From a virus, in IMG/VR virus record IMGVR_UViG_3300044678_003030, positions 29,957 through 93,956 of that record: 64,000 bases of DNA; one strand, given 5' to 3'. The notes below the pieces were generated by a model, which worked only from the letters and a program-made list of their open reading frames with translations, was not told the origin of the DNA and ran no database searches. Shown here in pieces: positions 7,815 through 16,264 of this stretch. Every line of letters begins with the position of its first letter. The stretch's first letter is position 1. A program made the translations under genes and the position numbers.

Positions 7815-8594
7815 GCCGAAGGCTCTGATGCCGTGTGCGTAGCCGCGTGCCTTGAGCGCTGCGACCGTCGCGGGACCAGGATCGCCATCGGCAGTCACCC
7901 CGAGCTCGCGCTGGCGCTCTCTCCAGATGGCGTCGGCGTCGGGCGAGAAGAAGTCGAACTTCTCGACGCCAACGGCTTCCAGGGCGAGCCACATCGCATC
8001 GCCAGGATCGCCGATCCCGCGCCCCTGATCACCCTGGTAGTGGCCGAAGACGCCGACAGGGCCCTGGTAGGCGTCGAGGTTCAGGCGCTTGCGCCCCACG
8101 CGGTAGGGCCAGTGCGTCTGGAACTGCACGCCGGTCTGACCGCAGAGCCACCGTACGAGCCGCGCGGTCACGTCGAGCTGCCCCTGGTAGATCGAGGCGT
8201 CGCGGCTGAACTGCACGATCTCGATGCCGATCGAGTCGAAGCTCACGCCCGGCATGTGGTACGCCACTTCGGTGATGAGGTCGCACGTCTGGATCACCGA
8301 GCCGTCACGGTCGACGAGGAGGTGCGCGCCGGCCTGCCCAGCATTGCCGGTCCAGTAGCGGACATTGTCCTCTGCTGCGTTACCAGGAGGACCAAACCCA
8401 GGTAGGATCACCTGAGGGCGCTGGTCCCTCCCGCCAGGAATGCCCCCTGTCGAGTGAATGATGATTCGACGGATTCGAGGCTTGGGTCGTGAGCGCCCAT
8501 CGTTCCCCATCTTCAGTCGAATAGCGTTGTTGTCCCGCCAGTTCGACGTCACGATCCCAGGGACTTCCTTGGCGACACCATTGAGGATCAACAT
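7803..8594 (-). CDS. Endolysin, N-acetylmuramoyl-L-alanine amidase type
   Basis: A 263-residue lysin predicted to cut the amide bond between muramic acid and the stem peptide. RRIIIHSTGG near residue 45 holds the first zinc histidine. AGAHLLVDRDGSVIQ and AYHMPG follow, then SFDSIGIEIV, the conserved strand with GIE, and later FGHYQ with a further histidine. The C-terminus (about residues 215-255: QRELGVTADGDPGPATVAALKARG) resembles a peptidoglycan-binding repeat. There is no signal peptide, so a holin would be expected; none is recognised here. ATG 8594 has GAGG seven bases upstream and shares the palindrome CATG with the divergent + gene's start. Confidence 0.82.
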   Translation of the reverse strand: MLILNGVAKEVPGIVTSNWRDNNAIRLKMGNDGRSRPKPRIRRIIIHSTGGIPGGRDQRPQVILPGFGPPGNAAEDNVRYWTGNAGQAGAHLLVDRDGSVIQTCDLITEVAYHMPGVSFDSIGIEIVQFSRDASIYQGQLDVTARLVRWLCGQTGVQFQTHWPYRVGRKRLNLDAYQGPVGVFGHYQGDQGRGIGDPGDAMWLALEAVGVEKFDFFSPDADAIWRERQRELGVTADGDPGPATVAALKARGYAHGIRAFGFTA

Positions 8595-9210
8595 GCAGAC
8601 ACCTCGACTCAAGTCTAACGATCGGCGCGAACTCGAACGTGCTGTTTACCACGGGTTGAAGTGGCGTGGCTGCTATTGGCGCGCAGGCTTCGATTTCAAT
8701 GGCAAGGAGGTCGCGGTCGCGATGGTGCCGCCGTACCTGCTCAATGAAATTGAGCGCGGGGCTACGACCATCGAGCGAGTCTCGCGGAACCTTGCGCGGC
8801 GTAGCCTCGTTACAAGTCGGGGCCCCTGTGACTTTGACGAGTATTGCGGCCTCTGGGATGAAGCTGTGAGCTACGCCCTCGGGGTGAGGGAAGACGCTCG
8901 AAGGGCCGCTGAGTGCGGGCGTGCTGCTCTGGAAGCTGTTCGCCGAGGCGCGTGGTACGAAGCGGTCGAGCAAGCGTATCAAGCCTACGCGTGTGAGCGC
9001 CTGTACGTCTGGCGTGGACGTTTTTGGTTGCGGTTGCTACACGCGATCACAGACTTCCTGGTACGGTCTGGGTATGGACACATCCACCCCTACATCTTCC
9101 CTCGATCCCACCCAAGAGACCCGCCGCCCGTACACGGTCCTCGTCGTCGATCACCGTCCCGAAGGCGCAAGCGACGCCGAGGCGCAGGCGATGGGCGCGG
9201 AGGCGTGTGA
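8593..9210 (+). CDS. Unknown protein divergent from the endolysin
   Basis: A 205-residue protein. The first 155 residues look like a genuine charged, aromatic, alanine-rich helical domain with tryptophans and three to four cysteines. The last 45 residues are proline/arginine low complexity and overlap the next gene's first 137 bases in another frame. GGA lies upstream of ATG 8593. The start shares CATG with the endolysin start on the other strand. No family recognised. The C-terminal tail may be noise from a frame left open in GC-rich DNA. Confidence 0.55.
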   Translation: MQTPRLKSNDRRELERAVYHGLKWRGCYWRAGFDFNGKEVAVAMVPPYLLNEIERGATTIERVSRNLARRSLVTSRGPCDFDEYCGLWDEAVSYALGVREDARRAAECGRAALEAVRRGAWYEAVEQAYQAYACERLYVWRGRFWLRLLHAITDFLVRSGYGHIHPYIFPRSHPRDPPPVHGPRRRSPSRRRKRRRGAGDGRGGV

Positions 9211-9445
9211 CGCCTTCACGCGCATTCACAACCGTGACCACAGCGTCTCGATCGCGTCCACCGGGTCAGACGGAGAGCCGCTGAGCGTTCACGAGCTCTT
9301 CTTTCACTGGGAGATGCTGGGGCGCTACATCGTGAGCAAGGCGGATCTGGCACAGGCGGCTGACTTGCGGTTGGTGCGGTTTCTCACCGCAGTCCTCTCA
9401 CAGGTCAGGCTTCAGGATGTCCTCAAGCCTTCCCCTCCGCTCTGA
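9074..9445 (+). CDS. Unknown acidic protein
   Basis: A 123-residue protein with a threonine/serine-rich N-terminus, then a compact alpha/beta-like region (YTVLVVDHRPEGAS) and a helical C-terminus. Family not recognised. It starts at ATG 9074 within the upstream gene's 3' part and ends inside the convergent zinc-ribbon gene, a 23-base tail-to-tail overlap. No clear ribosome site is visible, so expression may depend on the upstream gene. Confidence 0.55.
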   Translation: MDTSTPTSSLDPTQETRRPYTVLVVDHRPEGASDAEAQAMGAEACDAFTRIHNRDHSVSIASTGSDGEPLSVHELFFHWEMLGRYIVSKADLAQAADLRLVRFLTAVLSQVRLQDVLKPSPPL

Positions 9446-9848
9446 GCCGCCGCTTCGTCGATGTCTTGTAGTCTGGCTGAACTCGTGCCGCGAGAGGGTG
9501 CTCTCGGTGGGTGCGCGGGTTCAGCGCGCCTCCCGCCCCCACACTGACCTTCTGCACGCCGATGTCCCCGTGTGAGTGCACGTAGCCGGCCTTGTGCGCC
9601 TTGGCGCCAGGGGTGTCGAGCACCGTCTTGCGGTTGCCAGAGTCGCCTGTGATCCAGAGGTCAGGGGCTGTGAGGAAGACCTGTTTGGCTGCAAGCCCAC
9701 ACGGCTCGACCACAGGGCTGAAGTCCTCGTTGCAGCGCACAGAGTCTTCGACTCCGCACGGGCACGGCGGGCTGTTTGGCTTGCTGCTGATCGAGCAGAA
9801 GATCTCGAAGGTGTGCCCTTCAGGGCAGCGGAACTCGTAGGTCGGCAT
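9423..9848 (-). CDS. FmdB-like zinc-ribbon protein
   Basis: The N-terminus MPTYEFRCPEGHTFE matches the short zinc-ribbon start of FmdB-type proteins. Further cysteines (CSI, CPCG, CNED) could complete one or two zinc sites in the first 50 residues. The remaining 90 residues, rich in Gly/Ala and basic at the end (TKRRLRAEGKA), are unassigned. Such small ribbons are widespread and poorly understood. The gene sits one base after the 566-residue structural gene in transcription order and overlaps the convergent + gene by 23 bases. Confidence 0.65.
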   Translation of the reverse strand: MPTYEFRCPEGHTFEIFCSISSKPNSPPCPCGVEDSVRCNEDFSPVVEPCGLAAKQVFLTAPDLWITGDSGNRKTVLDTPGAKAHKAGYVHSHGDIGVQKVSVGAGGALNPRTHREHPLAARVQPDYKTSTKRRLRAEGKA

Positions 9849-9849
9849 G

Positions 9850-11550
9850 TTACTCCGGTCGACAACCAGCGTCTGGGCCGGCCGTCGGTTGCATGGCGGC
9901 GTCGAATGCCACCAGCGGGTCAGGGCTTGCGGTAGACGTTACAGGGTCGGCGGGACGGGTGCCATCAACAGACGTGATGCCTGCGATGACAGGGTCTTCT
10001 TCGCTATCGCCAAAGAAGGTCTCAAACGCTCGCAAGGCCCGAAGCACGGGCTCGGGATCGGGGCCTACGGCGACGAGCACAAACCCCGTGACGTACTCTG
10101 AGCCGAATGTGAAGTCGGGTCGGTCGGGGCTTTCGTCGAGGTCGAATGCGCGCGTCATGTCGCCAAGGAAGGTGCCGACGCTGCCCTGCCCTTGGCCCAC
10201 GTAGCAGTGTGCGCCGGCCTGCGTGTTCATGAGGAGGGCGTTGATTCGTTCAAGATAGCGCGTGAGCTCGTCGGCCTTCTTTGTGTAGCGATCAGCTTCT
10301 CGGGAGAGGAATGTGATCACGGCGTTCGTGTCGTCGTTCACCGTCTTGACCATGTCGCCGAAGACTTGAACCTCTTCCTTCACCCGGTCGATGAGGCCAG
10401 ACACAGCCGGGAACACCCTCGCGACGCTCGGTGTCCGCATCCAGTCAGGAGGTGTCCCGTTCGAAGCTGCGCGGAGGGTACGGCGTCGGTCGAGGCGTAC
10501 CGCAGCGCAAGACGAGAGCGCCGTGAAGCCGAGGTCGGTCTCTCCGCTGCCGCTGTCAGAACGAACCCGGAATGCGACGTTGTAGAAGTAGTCGACACCC
10601 TCATCGAGGTTCGCAGACTCCACCCATCGAGACGTGATGCCGTCGTATCGGTGCAGGGCTACGACTTCTGAGCCGTATTCGCCCTGGATGCCTTGCGAGA
10701 GTTCGCGATTGCCGAACAGGTCTTGGACGACTTGAACGGTACGGACACGAAAGTCGCGCGATCGGATCACTGCGTAGTGCGTCGCTGAGAGCGTGGTGTC
10801 GCCGTCTACGCGGGTGGTCGGCGACATACGATCCCACGTGATCACGACTCGGTTTTGCCTACCCGACGGCCGAGCTCTCACGTTCCTTGGCACGAAGGAC
10901 ACGGCGTTGCGATCGGCCGGGACCGTGTTGGCGTCGGCACCAAGGCCGAGCAGGCGCGAGAAGAACGCGGCCACTGACGCGGCGGCGGTGATGTCCTGAG
11001 CGCCTCCGACGACAATTGTGTAGGCCCAGTAGCTGTCTCGGGTGAACTGAGGCCGGTTCTCGTCGCCAGCGTCGTGCAGGCTATCGGCGACGCATCGCAG
11101 GAACCACGCGTTGCCGCCAACGAAGGCAGCCTCAGGGTCGAAGGCTTGCCGCCACGTCGGGAGATTCTTGAGCTCAGCCGCTGAGCTTACGCCCTTGAGG
11201 ATGTTCGCTACAGGGGCGTCGACGAACGTGCTTGGCCCGCCTTCGGGCGCCGGGATCAGGCCGAGCAACCCCTTTTTTGGAAGCGGCACCACCAAGGCGT
11301 AGACGGCAGCGTCGTCGAGCGCGGCGTCGAGCGCGGCGTTGGCTGTCGCGATCAGCCCTTGGACTGCCGCGTTGAACGCCATGACGTTCGGTTGGTCCAG
11401 GCTCGACGCGAGCGCTCGGGCAGCTTCAAGGGCTACGCGCGCCCCTTGAATCCCGGCTTTCACTGCGTGAAGCCCTTCACTGACCGCCCCGCCCGCTGCG
11501 GAGAGCTCAGCCGGTGGTTTGACGCTTAGGCTCTTCCAAAGTCCGGCCAC
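9850..11550 (-). CDS. Probable baseplate or tail structural protein
   Basis: A 566-residue protein. An alanine-rich helical N-terminus (residues 15-80) precedes a beta-rich middle with RVVITWDRMSP and VDYFYNVAFRVRSDSG, which looks like a fibronectin-III-style segment. A helical coiled stretch (around residues 420-460) follows. The C-terminus is acidic and proline-rich. Position between the baseplate genes and the lysin suggests a baseplate role; the family itself is not recognised. GTG 11550 is the start used here. A 54-codon reverse frame overlaps its first 44 bases. Confidence 0.5.
   Translation of the reverse strand: MAGLWKSLSVKPPAELSAAGGAVSEGLHAVKAGIQGARVALEAARALASSLDQPNVMAFNAAVQGLIATANAALDAALDDAAVYALVVPLPKKGLLGLIPAPEGGPSTFVDAPVANILKGVSSAAELKNLPTWRQAFDPEAAFVGGNAWFLRCVADSLHDAGDENRPQFTRDSYWAYTIVVGGAQDITAAASVAAFFSRLLGLGADANTVPADRNAVSFVPRNVRARPSGRQNRVVITWDRMSPTTRVDGDTTLSATHYAVIRSRDFRVRTVQVVQDLFGNRELSQGIQGEYGSEVVALHRYDGITSRWVESANLDEGVDYFYNVAFRVRSDSGSGETDLGFTALSSCAAVRLDRRRTLRAASNGTPPDWMRTPSVARVFPAVSGLIDRVKEEVQVFGDMVKTVNDDTNAVITFLSREADRYTKKADELTRYLERINALLMNTQAGAHCYVGQGQGSVGTFLGDMTRAFDLDESPDRPDFTFGSEYVTGFVLVAVGPDPEPVLRALRAFETFFGDSEEDPVIAGITSVDGTRPADPVTSTASPDPLVAFDAAMQPTAGPDAGCRPE
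11459..11471. repeat. Dispersed dyad TTCAC-TGC-GTGAA, site 5
   Basis: Exact match in the 5' part of the 566-residue structural gene, read on the - strand as Leu-His-Ala-Val-Lys. Confidence 0.85.
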
Positions 11551-11671
11551 GCGCCGCCTCCAGTTGTTGTATGCGCGTCAGCTTGTCCTCTAGCTCGCGC
11601 TGCATTAGGGTGACCAGAGTCTGCGCCACTCGTTCAATCGCGTGAAGGACGCGTGGCCGTCTCGTCCACAT
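11507..11671 (-). CDS. Possible 54-residue coiled-coil protein
   Basis: An intact reverse frame from ATG 11671 encodes a short protein whose middle (LVTLMQRELEDKLTRIQQLEAARG) has the heptad pattern of a coiled coil. It overlaps the next gene's start by 44 bases and begins 15 bases from the divergent + start at 11686. No ribosome site is obvious. The heptad pattern is the only support, so this may be spurious. Confidence 0.35.
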   Translation of the reverse strand: MWTRRPRVLHAIERVAQTLVTLMQRELEDKLTRIQQLEAARGRTLEEPKRQTTG

Positions 11672-11685
11672 GGGAAGAAGGGTAC

Positions 11686-12255
11686 ATGAAGATCTCGGAA
11701 TATCACAAGGCTCACGGGCTCTCTGGCGTTCTCCGTGCGTTCGACTCGAACACAGAGATCCACTTCACGTTCGAGAAGGGCAAGACTCGAACGGGGGTTG
11801 AGCTCAACCTCGGGGGGCACATCATCGAAGGCTACCTGGAGATCACAGGTGTGCCGACCAAGGATCCGAACGCTGAGTTCGACGTGGCTCTGAGCCTTCT
11901 GGTCGGTCCGCGCCCTGCGCAGGACTACCAGCCCAATCCTCGGTCTGTCGGGGGCAACAAGGGTCCCGTCGCGACCCCGGAGCCCACCTACGAGCTTCCC
12001 CCTGCGCCTCCTGGCATGGTGCCGATCGCGGAGAAGAAGACGGAGCCGGCGAAGTACGAGCCTGTCGGCAGATTCGACCCAGGACCCCCGCCGCCGCCCC
12101 CGGAGCCGGCCGAGGTGGATGAGCCGGAGCCCGAGACGGCGAAGCTCGCCGTGATCCTCACGCCCGAGGAGGTCAGGAAGCAGGAGCAGCAGGGGCAGAA
12201 GGAGCAGCAGGGGCAGAAGTCGCAGAAGGCTCAGAAGGCCCAGAAGGGCCGCTGA
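11686..12255 (+). CDS. Unknown proline-rich protein with KEQQGQK repeats
   Basis: A 189-residue + strand gene lying alone inside the reverse late block. Residues 1-85 look like a compact beta domain (TEIHFTFEKGKTRTGVELNLGG). Residues 95-150 are proline/glutamate-rich with a run of polyproline. The end is a low-complexity repeat of Gln, Lys and Gly. ATG 11686 has GAAGAAGGG six to fourteen bases upstream. It ends directly against the convergent gene end at 12256. Family and function unknown; opposite orientation suggests separate regulation. Confidence 0.6.
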   Translation: MKISEYHKAHGLSGVLRAFDSNTEIHFTFEKGKTRTGVELNLGGHIIEGYLEITGVPTKDPNAEFDVALSLLVGPRPAQDYQPNPRSVGGNKGPVATPEPTYELPPAPPGMVPIAEKKTEPAKYEPVGRFDPGPPPPPPEPAEVDEPEPETAKLAVILTPEEVRKQEQQGQKEQQGQKSQKAQKAQKGR

Positions 12256-13443
12256 TCAGGACGCGACGCCGACGGTTCCTGAGAGGATGACCTCGTCGAG
12301 GCTGAGCGCGACGAGGGCATCTTCACCGGCCACGCAGCCGGCAGTGACCAGGGCGGTGTCGGCGACCTGGAGCGTCACGGCGGTGTCCGTGTACGCGATC
12401 ACGTCCACGCTCGCGCCACCGATCGAAGCCACCGGGGTCTCGCCGCAGCCGCCGCAGAGGTAGGTGCGGGGGATCGGAGTGCTCGCCACGACGTCGTCGC
12501 CGTTCGTGCCCACGACCTCGGCGAAGAAGTGCTTCTGCGCCGTCGCGTTGTTGTTGATCTGCGCTGCGACGACGCTCGCGTCCGCATTTCCGCTGCCCGT
12601 CGCCGGGGTGACGGTCAGCAGCTTCGTGCTCGTGTTCACGGCCACCGACCCACCCCCCGACGGGGCGAGCACGGTGACGGACCACTCGTTCCCACGGCTC
12701 CCAGGCAGCAGCCGCGTGACGCGCAGGCGCGTGCGAGCGAGCGTGGTCGGGAGGTCCACGAACGCCTGCCCGGCGCCAGCGTGGCGCTCGTTGTGGGTGA
12801 GGACGATCCCGTTCACCGGGCATCGCACGTCTCCGGTGCCGCCGCCGACGCAGGTCACGTGCTTGGTCACCGCGCCAGTGAACTGCGCAGCGATCGTGTT
12901 CGCCTGCGTTCCGCTGCCGCCCGACGCCGGGGTCACGTTGACCGTGACAGCACCGTCCAGGCCGTAGACGAGCTCCACGCCCGCCGAGCCAGGGGCCTTG
13001 AGGTTGATCGTGACCTTCTGACCGCGAGGGCCCTTCCCGGCAGCCGTGAACGTGAGCTGGCTCGACCCGGTACCGAGCACGGCCGACGCCTTGCGGCCAG
13101 CGATCAGGTTCTGACCACGGAAGGTGACGCTCTGGGTTCCACCAGAGAGGGAGAGGGCGCCGCCCTCTGCCTGGAGGAACCGGGGGCGCTCGTCAGACAG
13201 GACGTCGTAGCTCATGAGTGGAGACGTCCGGGTGGTGCCGGGGATCTGAACTCGCATCTGCGAGAGCTTCTCCAGCGACTGCCGGATTCCGGTCTCGAAC
13301 TCCGAGCGGGTCACGTAGATCTCGGCGCTCTGCCCTGCCGAGAGCGACACGGAGACGAACTGCTGGTCGAGCTTGTAGGGGGTCAGCCCGACGAAGTCGC
13401 CGACCGAGAAGTCGCCAAAGGCGGTGATGGCAATGCGGATCAT
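12256..13443 (-). CDS. Beta-rich virion protein with an internal repeat
   Basis: A 395-residue protein of mostly small residues and alternating beta pattern, typical of tail or decoration proteins. Two related segments (about residues 165-190, TVNVTPASGGSGTQANTIAAQ, and 275-297, LLTVTPATGSGNADASVVAAQ) indicate an internal duplication. CGGCGE near residue 330 adds paired cysteines. AGGAGAG precedes the ATG at 13443. It is transcribed after the spike gene, which suggests a baseplate or distal tail part. Family not recognised. Confidence 0.55.
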   Translation of the reverse strand: MIRIAITAFGDFSVGDFVGLTPYKLDQQFVSVSLSAGQSAEIYVTRSEFETGIRQSLEKLSQMRVQIPGTTRTSPLMSYDVLSDERPRFLQAEGGALSLSGGTQSVTFRGQNLIAGRKASAVLGTGSSQLTFTAAGKGPRGQKVTINLKAPGSAGVELVYGLDGAVTVNVTPASGGSGTQANTIAAQFTGAVTKHVTCVGGGTGDVRCPVNGIVLTHNERHAGAGQAFVDLPTTLARTRLRVTRLLPGSRGNEWSVTVLAPSGGGSVAVNTSTKLLTVTPATGSGNADASVVAAQINNNATAQKHFFAEVVGTNGDDVVASTPIPRTYLCGGCGETPVASIGGASVDVIAYTDTAVTLQVADTALVTAGCVAGEDALVALSLDEVILSGTVGVAS

Positions 13444-13477
13444 CTATCTCTCCTGGAGGTGGTCGTTCGCGACGTAA

Positions 13478-14830
13478 TCATAGGACCACGTCTTCATTCT
13501 TCATCGAGTTCAGGTCGATGCTCAGCGGGGAGCCGATGAGCGGCGCGAGCGACGGGGATGCGACAGGTCCTGGGTGCACATGAGCCCCGACGAGGGCCTT
13601 CGTGTTGTTGTAGTCGGCTTGGAGCGCCTCAAGCTGCGTACGCAGCGCCTCGTAGTTCACGGCGTGAAAACGGGGGTTGCGGCCGAGCTTTACTCCATCA
13701 GGAATGGTGGTCTTGAGGATGACCGACCCAGTGCCCATCTCGACGGTGTAGTCGCCTGTTCTCGTCCGGTGTGTCTGTCCGCCCGTTACGACGGTCACGT
13801 CGAGACCGCCGCCGTAGGTGAAGTTGCCGCGCCCTGCGACTGTCGCGCGATCGTCGCGCAATACGGTCGAGGATCTGTCTTGGCCGACAGAGAGCGCGTC
13901 GTTGCCTGAGACTTCAGCGCGGCGCCCTGCCTCATAGAGCGATGACGCGGCGCCTGCGATACGAATCGTGTCAGTCCCGGCGACTTGAGTATCGCGGTCA
14001 CCGGCGATTCGGACAGGCGCGCTTCCTCCACCATCTGTTTGGTCGATGCCGCCTGCGGCAAAGATCTCCAGCCGGCCTTCAGCGCTGACGTGCCAGCGGA
14101 ACAATGTTTGACCGCGCGGTGTCGTGATCTCGAAGTTCACGAGGTCCCCGAGGTGCCCCACATCCAGGTGGATTGTGTAGCGAGATTCGTCGGGCCCTGT
14201 CTGGGTGAGCTGGTCTGCGCCGCCGCGCCACGTGAAGGACGTCTTGCCGTCTTCGTTGATGACTCTGGACTCTCCCATCCAGGTGAGGATGCTCATCACC
14301 CCTGCGATGAGCTGGACGTGGTCGTTGTCACCAAAGAGGCGTAGCTGCGCGAGCGGCCCTCCGCTCAACAGCGCCACAGGTCCTTGCCCGAGCGCCAATG
14401 CTGCGCCACCCGGGCCACGGAGCACTGTGTCTCCCGGCAACAGGTCGTTCGGCTCATCACCGGCGCGTGCTGTGGCGCCGTAGTTACGTGCGAGGTTCGG
14501 GTCTTGGCCACCGTAGCCGCTGACACCCATGACGGACTCTTCGCGGCGACCCTCGGTGCGGCGACCCTCAGGGGGGAGGATGCCCACGATGTAGGGCTCT
14601 CCGAGAGAGTGGTCGACGACGACAGGTGTGCCGTTTGGAATGAGACCGAGGTCTCCTGGAAACGCGCGCATGCGTGGCATGGCAGCGACGCCGTTGGCGA
14701 TGGCAACTTGATAGACGTGTCCGTCAGCATCACAGCTCACCACAGATCCGCGCTCGCGCCGGTTGTGTGGTGAGGCTGTCGGTGATGGAGGTGGACTCGG
14801 AGGAGCGGCAGGTGAACGTCGGCGAACCAT
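13478..14830 (-). CDS. Baseplate spike-like protein (gp5/VgrG-like)
   Basis: A 450-residue protein. After a proline-rich N-terminus, residues about 28-90 (SVVSCDADGHVYQVAI to EPYIVGILP) look like the OB-fold of spike proteins, with the typical GxxVVVxHSLGEPYIVGI ending. A glycine-rich, repetitive beta region follows (SAPVRIAGDRDTQVAGTDTIRIAG and similar), as expected for a triple beta-helix needle. The end contains LVGAHVHPGPV. Such proteins cap the contractile tail and pierce the envelope. ATG 14830 was chosen because residues upstream of it are composed of shadow-frame sequence; no strong ribosome site is visible. Confidence 0.62.
   Translation of the reverse strand: MVRRRSPAAPPSPPPSPTASPHNRRERGSVVSCDADGHVYQVAIANGVAAMPRMRAFPGDLGLIPNGTPVVVDHSLGEPYIVGILPPEGRRTEGRREESVMGVSGYGGQDPNLARNYGATARAGDEPNDLLPGDTVLRGPGGAALALGQGPVALLSGGPLAQLRLFGDNDHVQLIAGVMSILTWMGESRVINEDGKTSFTWRGGADQLTQTGPDESRYTIHLDVGHLGDLVNFEITTPRGQTLFRWHVSAEGRLEIFAAGGIDQTDGGGSAPVRIAGDRDTQVAGTDTIRIAGAASSLYEAGRRAEVSGNDALSVGQDRSSTVLRDDRATVAGRGNFTYGGGLDVTVVTGGQTHRTRTGDYTVEMGTGSVILKTTIPDGVKLGRNPRFHAVNYEALRTQLEALQADYNNTKALVGAHVHPGPVASPSLAPLIGSPLSIDLNSMKNEDVVL
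13656..13668. repeat. Dispersed dyad TTCAC-GGC-GTGAA, site 6
   Basis: Exact match in the 3' part of the spike gene, read on the - strand as Phe-His-Ala-Val-Asn. Confidence 0.85.
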
Positions 14831-14852
14831 GAGGATCGCGAGCCTACGCCGC

Positions 14853-15635
14853 TTACGGGAGAGAAGCCACCGTGGGGTCACCCAGCGCGGCGTCAGGGAA
14901 GCCGCCGACCCGGTTCGAGATCGGTGTGGGGAACACGTCGTTCGCGAGGCCGAGCACAGCGTCCATGAGGTTGCGCCCGACTTCAGGGTTCTCCATCGAG
15001 TCGGTCGCTTGGTAGGGCAGCACGCGATCACACATGCCCGACACGGCCTCGGCGATCATGTTGCCGCCCGAGGTGATCTGCGCACCCCAGGAGTCGATCA
15101 TGCAGAGCTCCAGGTAGAACGACATGATCGAGGTGTGCGACTTCGACTTGACGATCACCGCCATCCCGAACGGGATGTAGAAGAGTTCGCTGTCGAGGTT
15201 CAGGAACGCTTGCGAGTCAGGCTGCCCCTCGAACGCCGCAGGGTCGTCGAAGCGGTCCACCTGGATGCCGGCTTCGACGGCGTTGTGGTAGAGCGCTCGC
15301 AGGAGGTTGCGCCCGTTGATCAGGCAGCGGTTGACCTGCCAACGGGACTGCGACTTGCCGCGAAGGAAGAAGGAGCGGCCCGAGCCGATGGCCATCACCG
15401 GAGTGAGCGGCACGCTCGTCTGCACAGAGAAGTTCAAGAACATCCCGAGCGCCATCAGCGTACGGGTGGAGCTTCGCTGCGGCCGAACGACTCCCTTACG
15501 AGCAGGGCCCGCGAGGATGAGCGTGTCGTCCGGGTGCGCGGCCTCGTAGGCCGAGTTGTCGAGCATGCGCTCGACGTGGTGACGCTGGAAGTTCCAGGAA
15601 CCCAGCGACTTGGTCACTCCGATCGGGTATGCCAT
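14853..15635 (-). CDS. Tail structural protein, tube or baseplate candidate
   Basis: A 260-residue protein of mixed alpha/beta composition. Its gene lies downstream of the sheath and one small gene and upstream of the spike. In contractile phages the tube gene usually follows the sheath, so a tube or baseplate part is plausible. This rests on position only, with no motif recognised. GAGATAGAGG lies directly before the ATG, a strong ribosome site. No membrane segments or cysteine clusters. Confidence 0.5.
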   Translation of the reverse strand: MAYPIGVTKSLGSWNFQRHHVERMLDNSAYEAAHPDDTLILAGPARKGVVRPQRSSTRTLMALGMFLNFSVQTSVPLTPVMAIGSGRSFFLRGKSQSRWQVNRCLINGRNLLRALYHNAVEAGIQVDRFDDPAAFEGQPDSQAFLNLDSELFYIPFGMAVIVKSKSHTSIMSFYLELCMIDSWGAQITSGGNMIAEAVSGMCDRVLPYQATDSMENPEVGRNLMDAVLGLANDVFPTPISNRVGGFPDAALGDPTVASLP

Positions 15636-15661
15636 CCTCTATCTCCGGGTGAAAGCGTAGG

Positions 15662-16264
15662 TCAGTGAGCCTGCTGCGGGCGTAGCGCTGAGTGGAGCAT
15701 ACCCGCCCCCATGACACCGAGACCGCCGACGTCGTAGAGGCTCATCGAGTCACCGTGTCGGACTTTGTCAGCCGAAGTGAGCCCGAGTGTCGCCAAGCCG
15801 AAAGCGTTGAGCGCCGTCGTCAGGTCTTGGTTGTCGTGGATACGGTCGGAGAGGTACGGCAGCAGAAAGGCGCCGTAGCCGGCGGCGTTGGCGGCGCGGT
15901 GCCACGCCGGATCGTCATTCGCGCGCTTCGTGAGCCCACCGAGCGACAGTGTTTCACTCAGTGAAGCGCTCAGCTTGACGGTGGACTGCGGCTTGAACGC
16001 CGGCTGCGAGGTCGTCATCTTGAAAGACCCGGCAGGGTCCTTGAAACTGTCTTTGATGTGACTCGCGTTGAAGCCAAGCGTCGACGCAAGGCCCGTTCCC
16101 GACTGGCCGATGAGCCCGCCTACGAGCGGTACCTTGCTGCGCGCGAAGTTGTACGCGAACTGCCCCGCACCGCTGGAGAGAGCCTTGGACCCGAAGGCCT
16201 TGGCTCCGGCCAGCGCGAGACCGCCGGCCAGGGCGGTCTTTTCGCAGAGACCGCCGAGGGGCAT
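15662..16264 (-). CDS. Glycine/alanine-rich protein of unknown function
   Basis: A 200-residue protein with a hydrophobic glycine/alanine N-terminus (EKTALAGGLALAGAKAFGSKAL) and another hydrophobic stretch near residues 165-190. It contains the Lys-Thr-Ala motif common in this block (CEKTALAG). Its ATG overlaps the sheath stop by one base (ATGA), so it is co-translated with the sheath. No family recognised. A dispersed dyad lies within it. Confidence 0.55.
   Translation of the reverse strand: MPLGGLCEKTALAGGLALAGAKAFGSKALSSGAGQFAYNFARSKVPLVGGLIGQSGTGLASTLGFNASHIKDSFKDPAGSFKMTTSQPAFKPQSTVKLSASLSETLSLGGLTKRANDDPAWHRAANAAGYGAFLLPYLSDRIHDNQDLTTALNAFGLATLGLTSADKVRHGDSMSLYDVGGLGVMGAGMLHSALRPQQAH
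15953..15965. repeat. Dispersed dyad TTCAC-TCA-GTGAA, site 7
   Basis: Exact match inside the gene after the sheath, read on the - strand as Ser-Leu-Ser-Glu. Confidence 0.85.
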
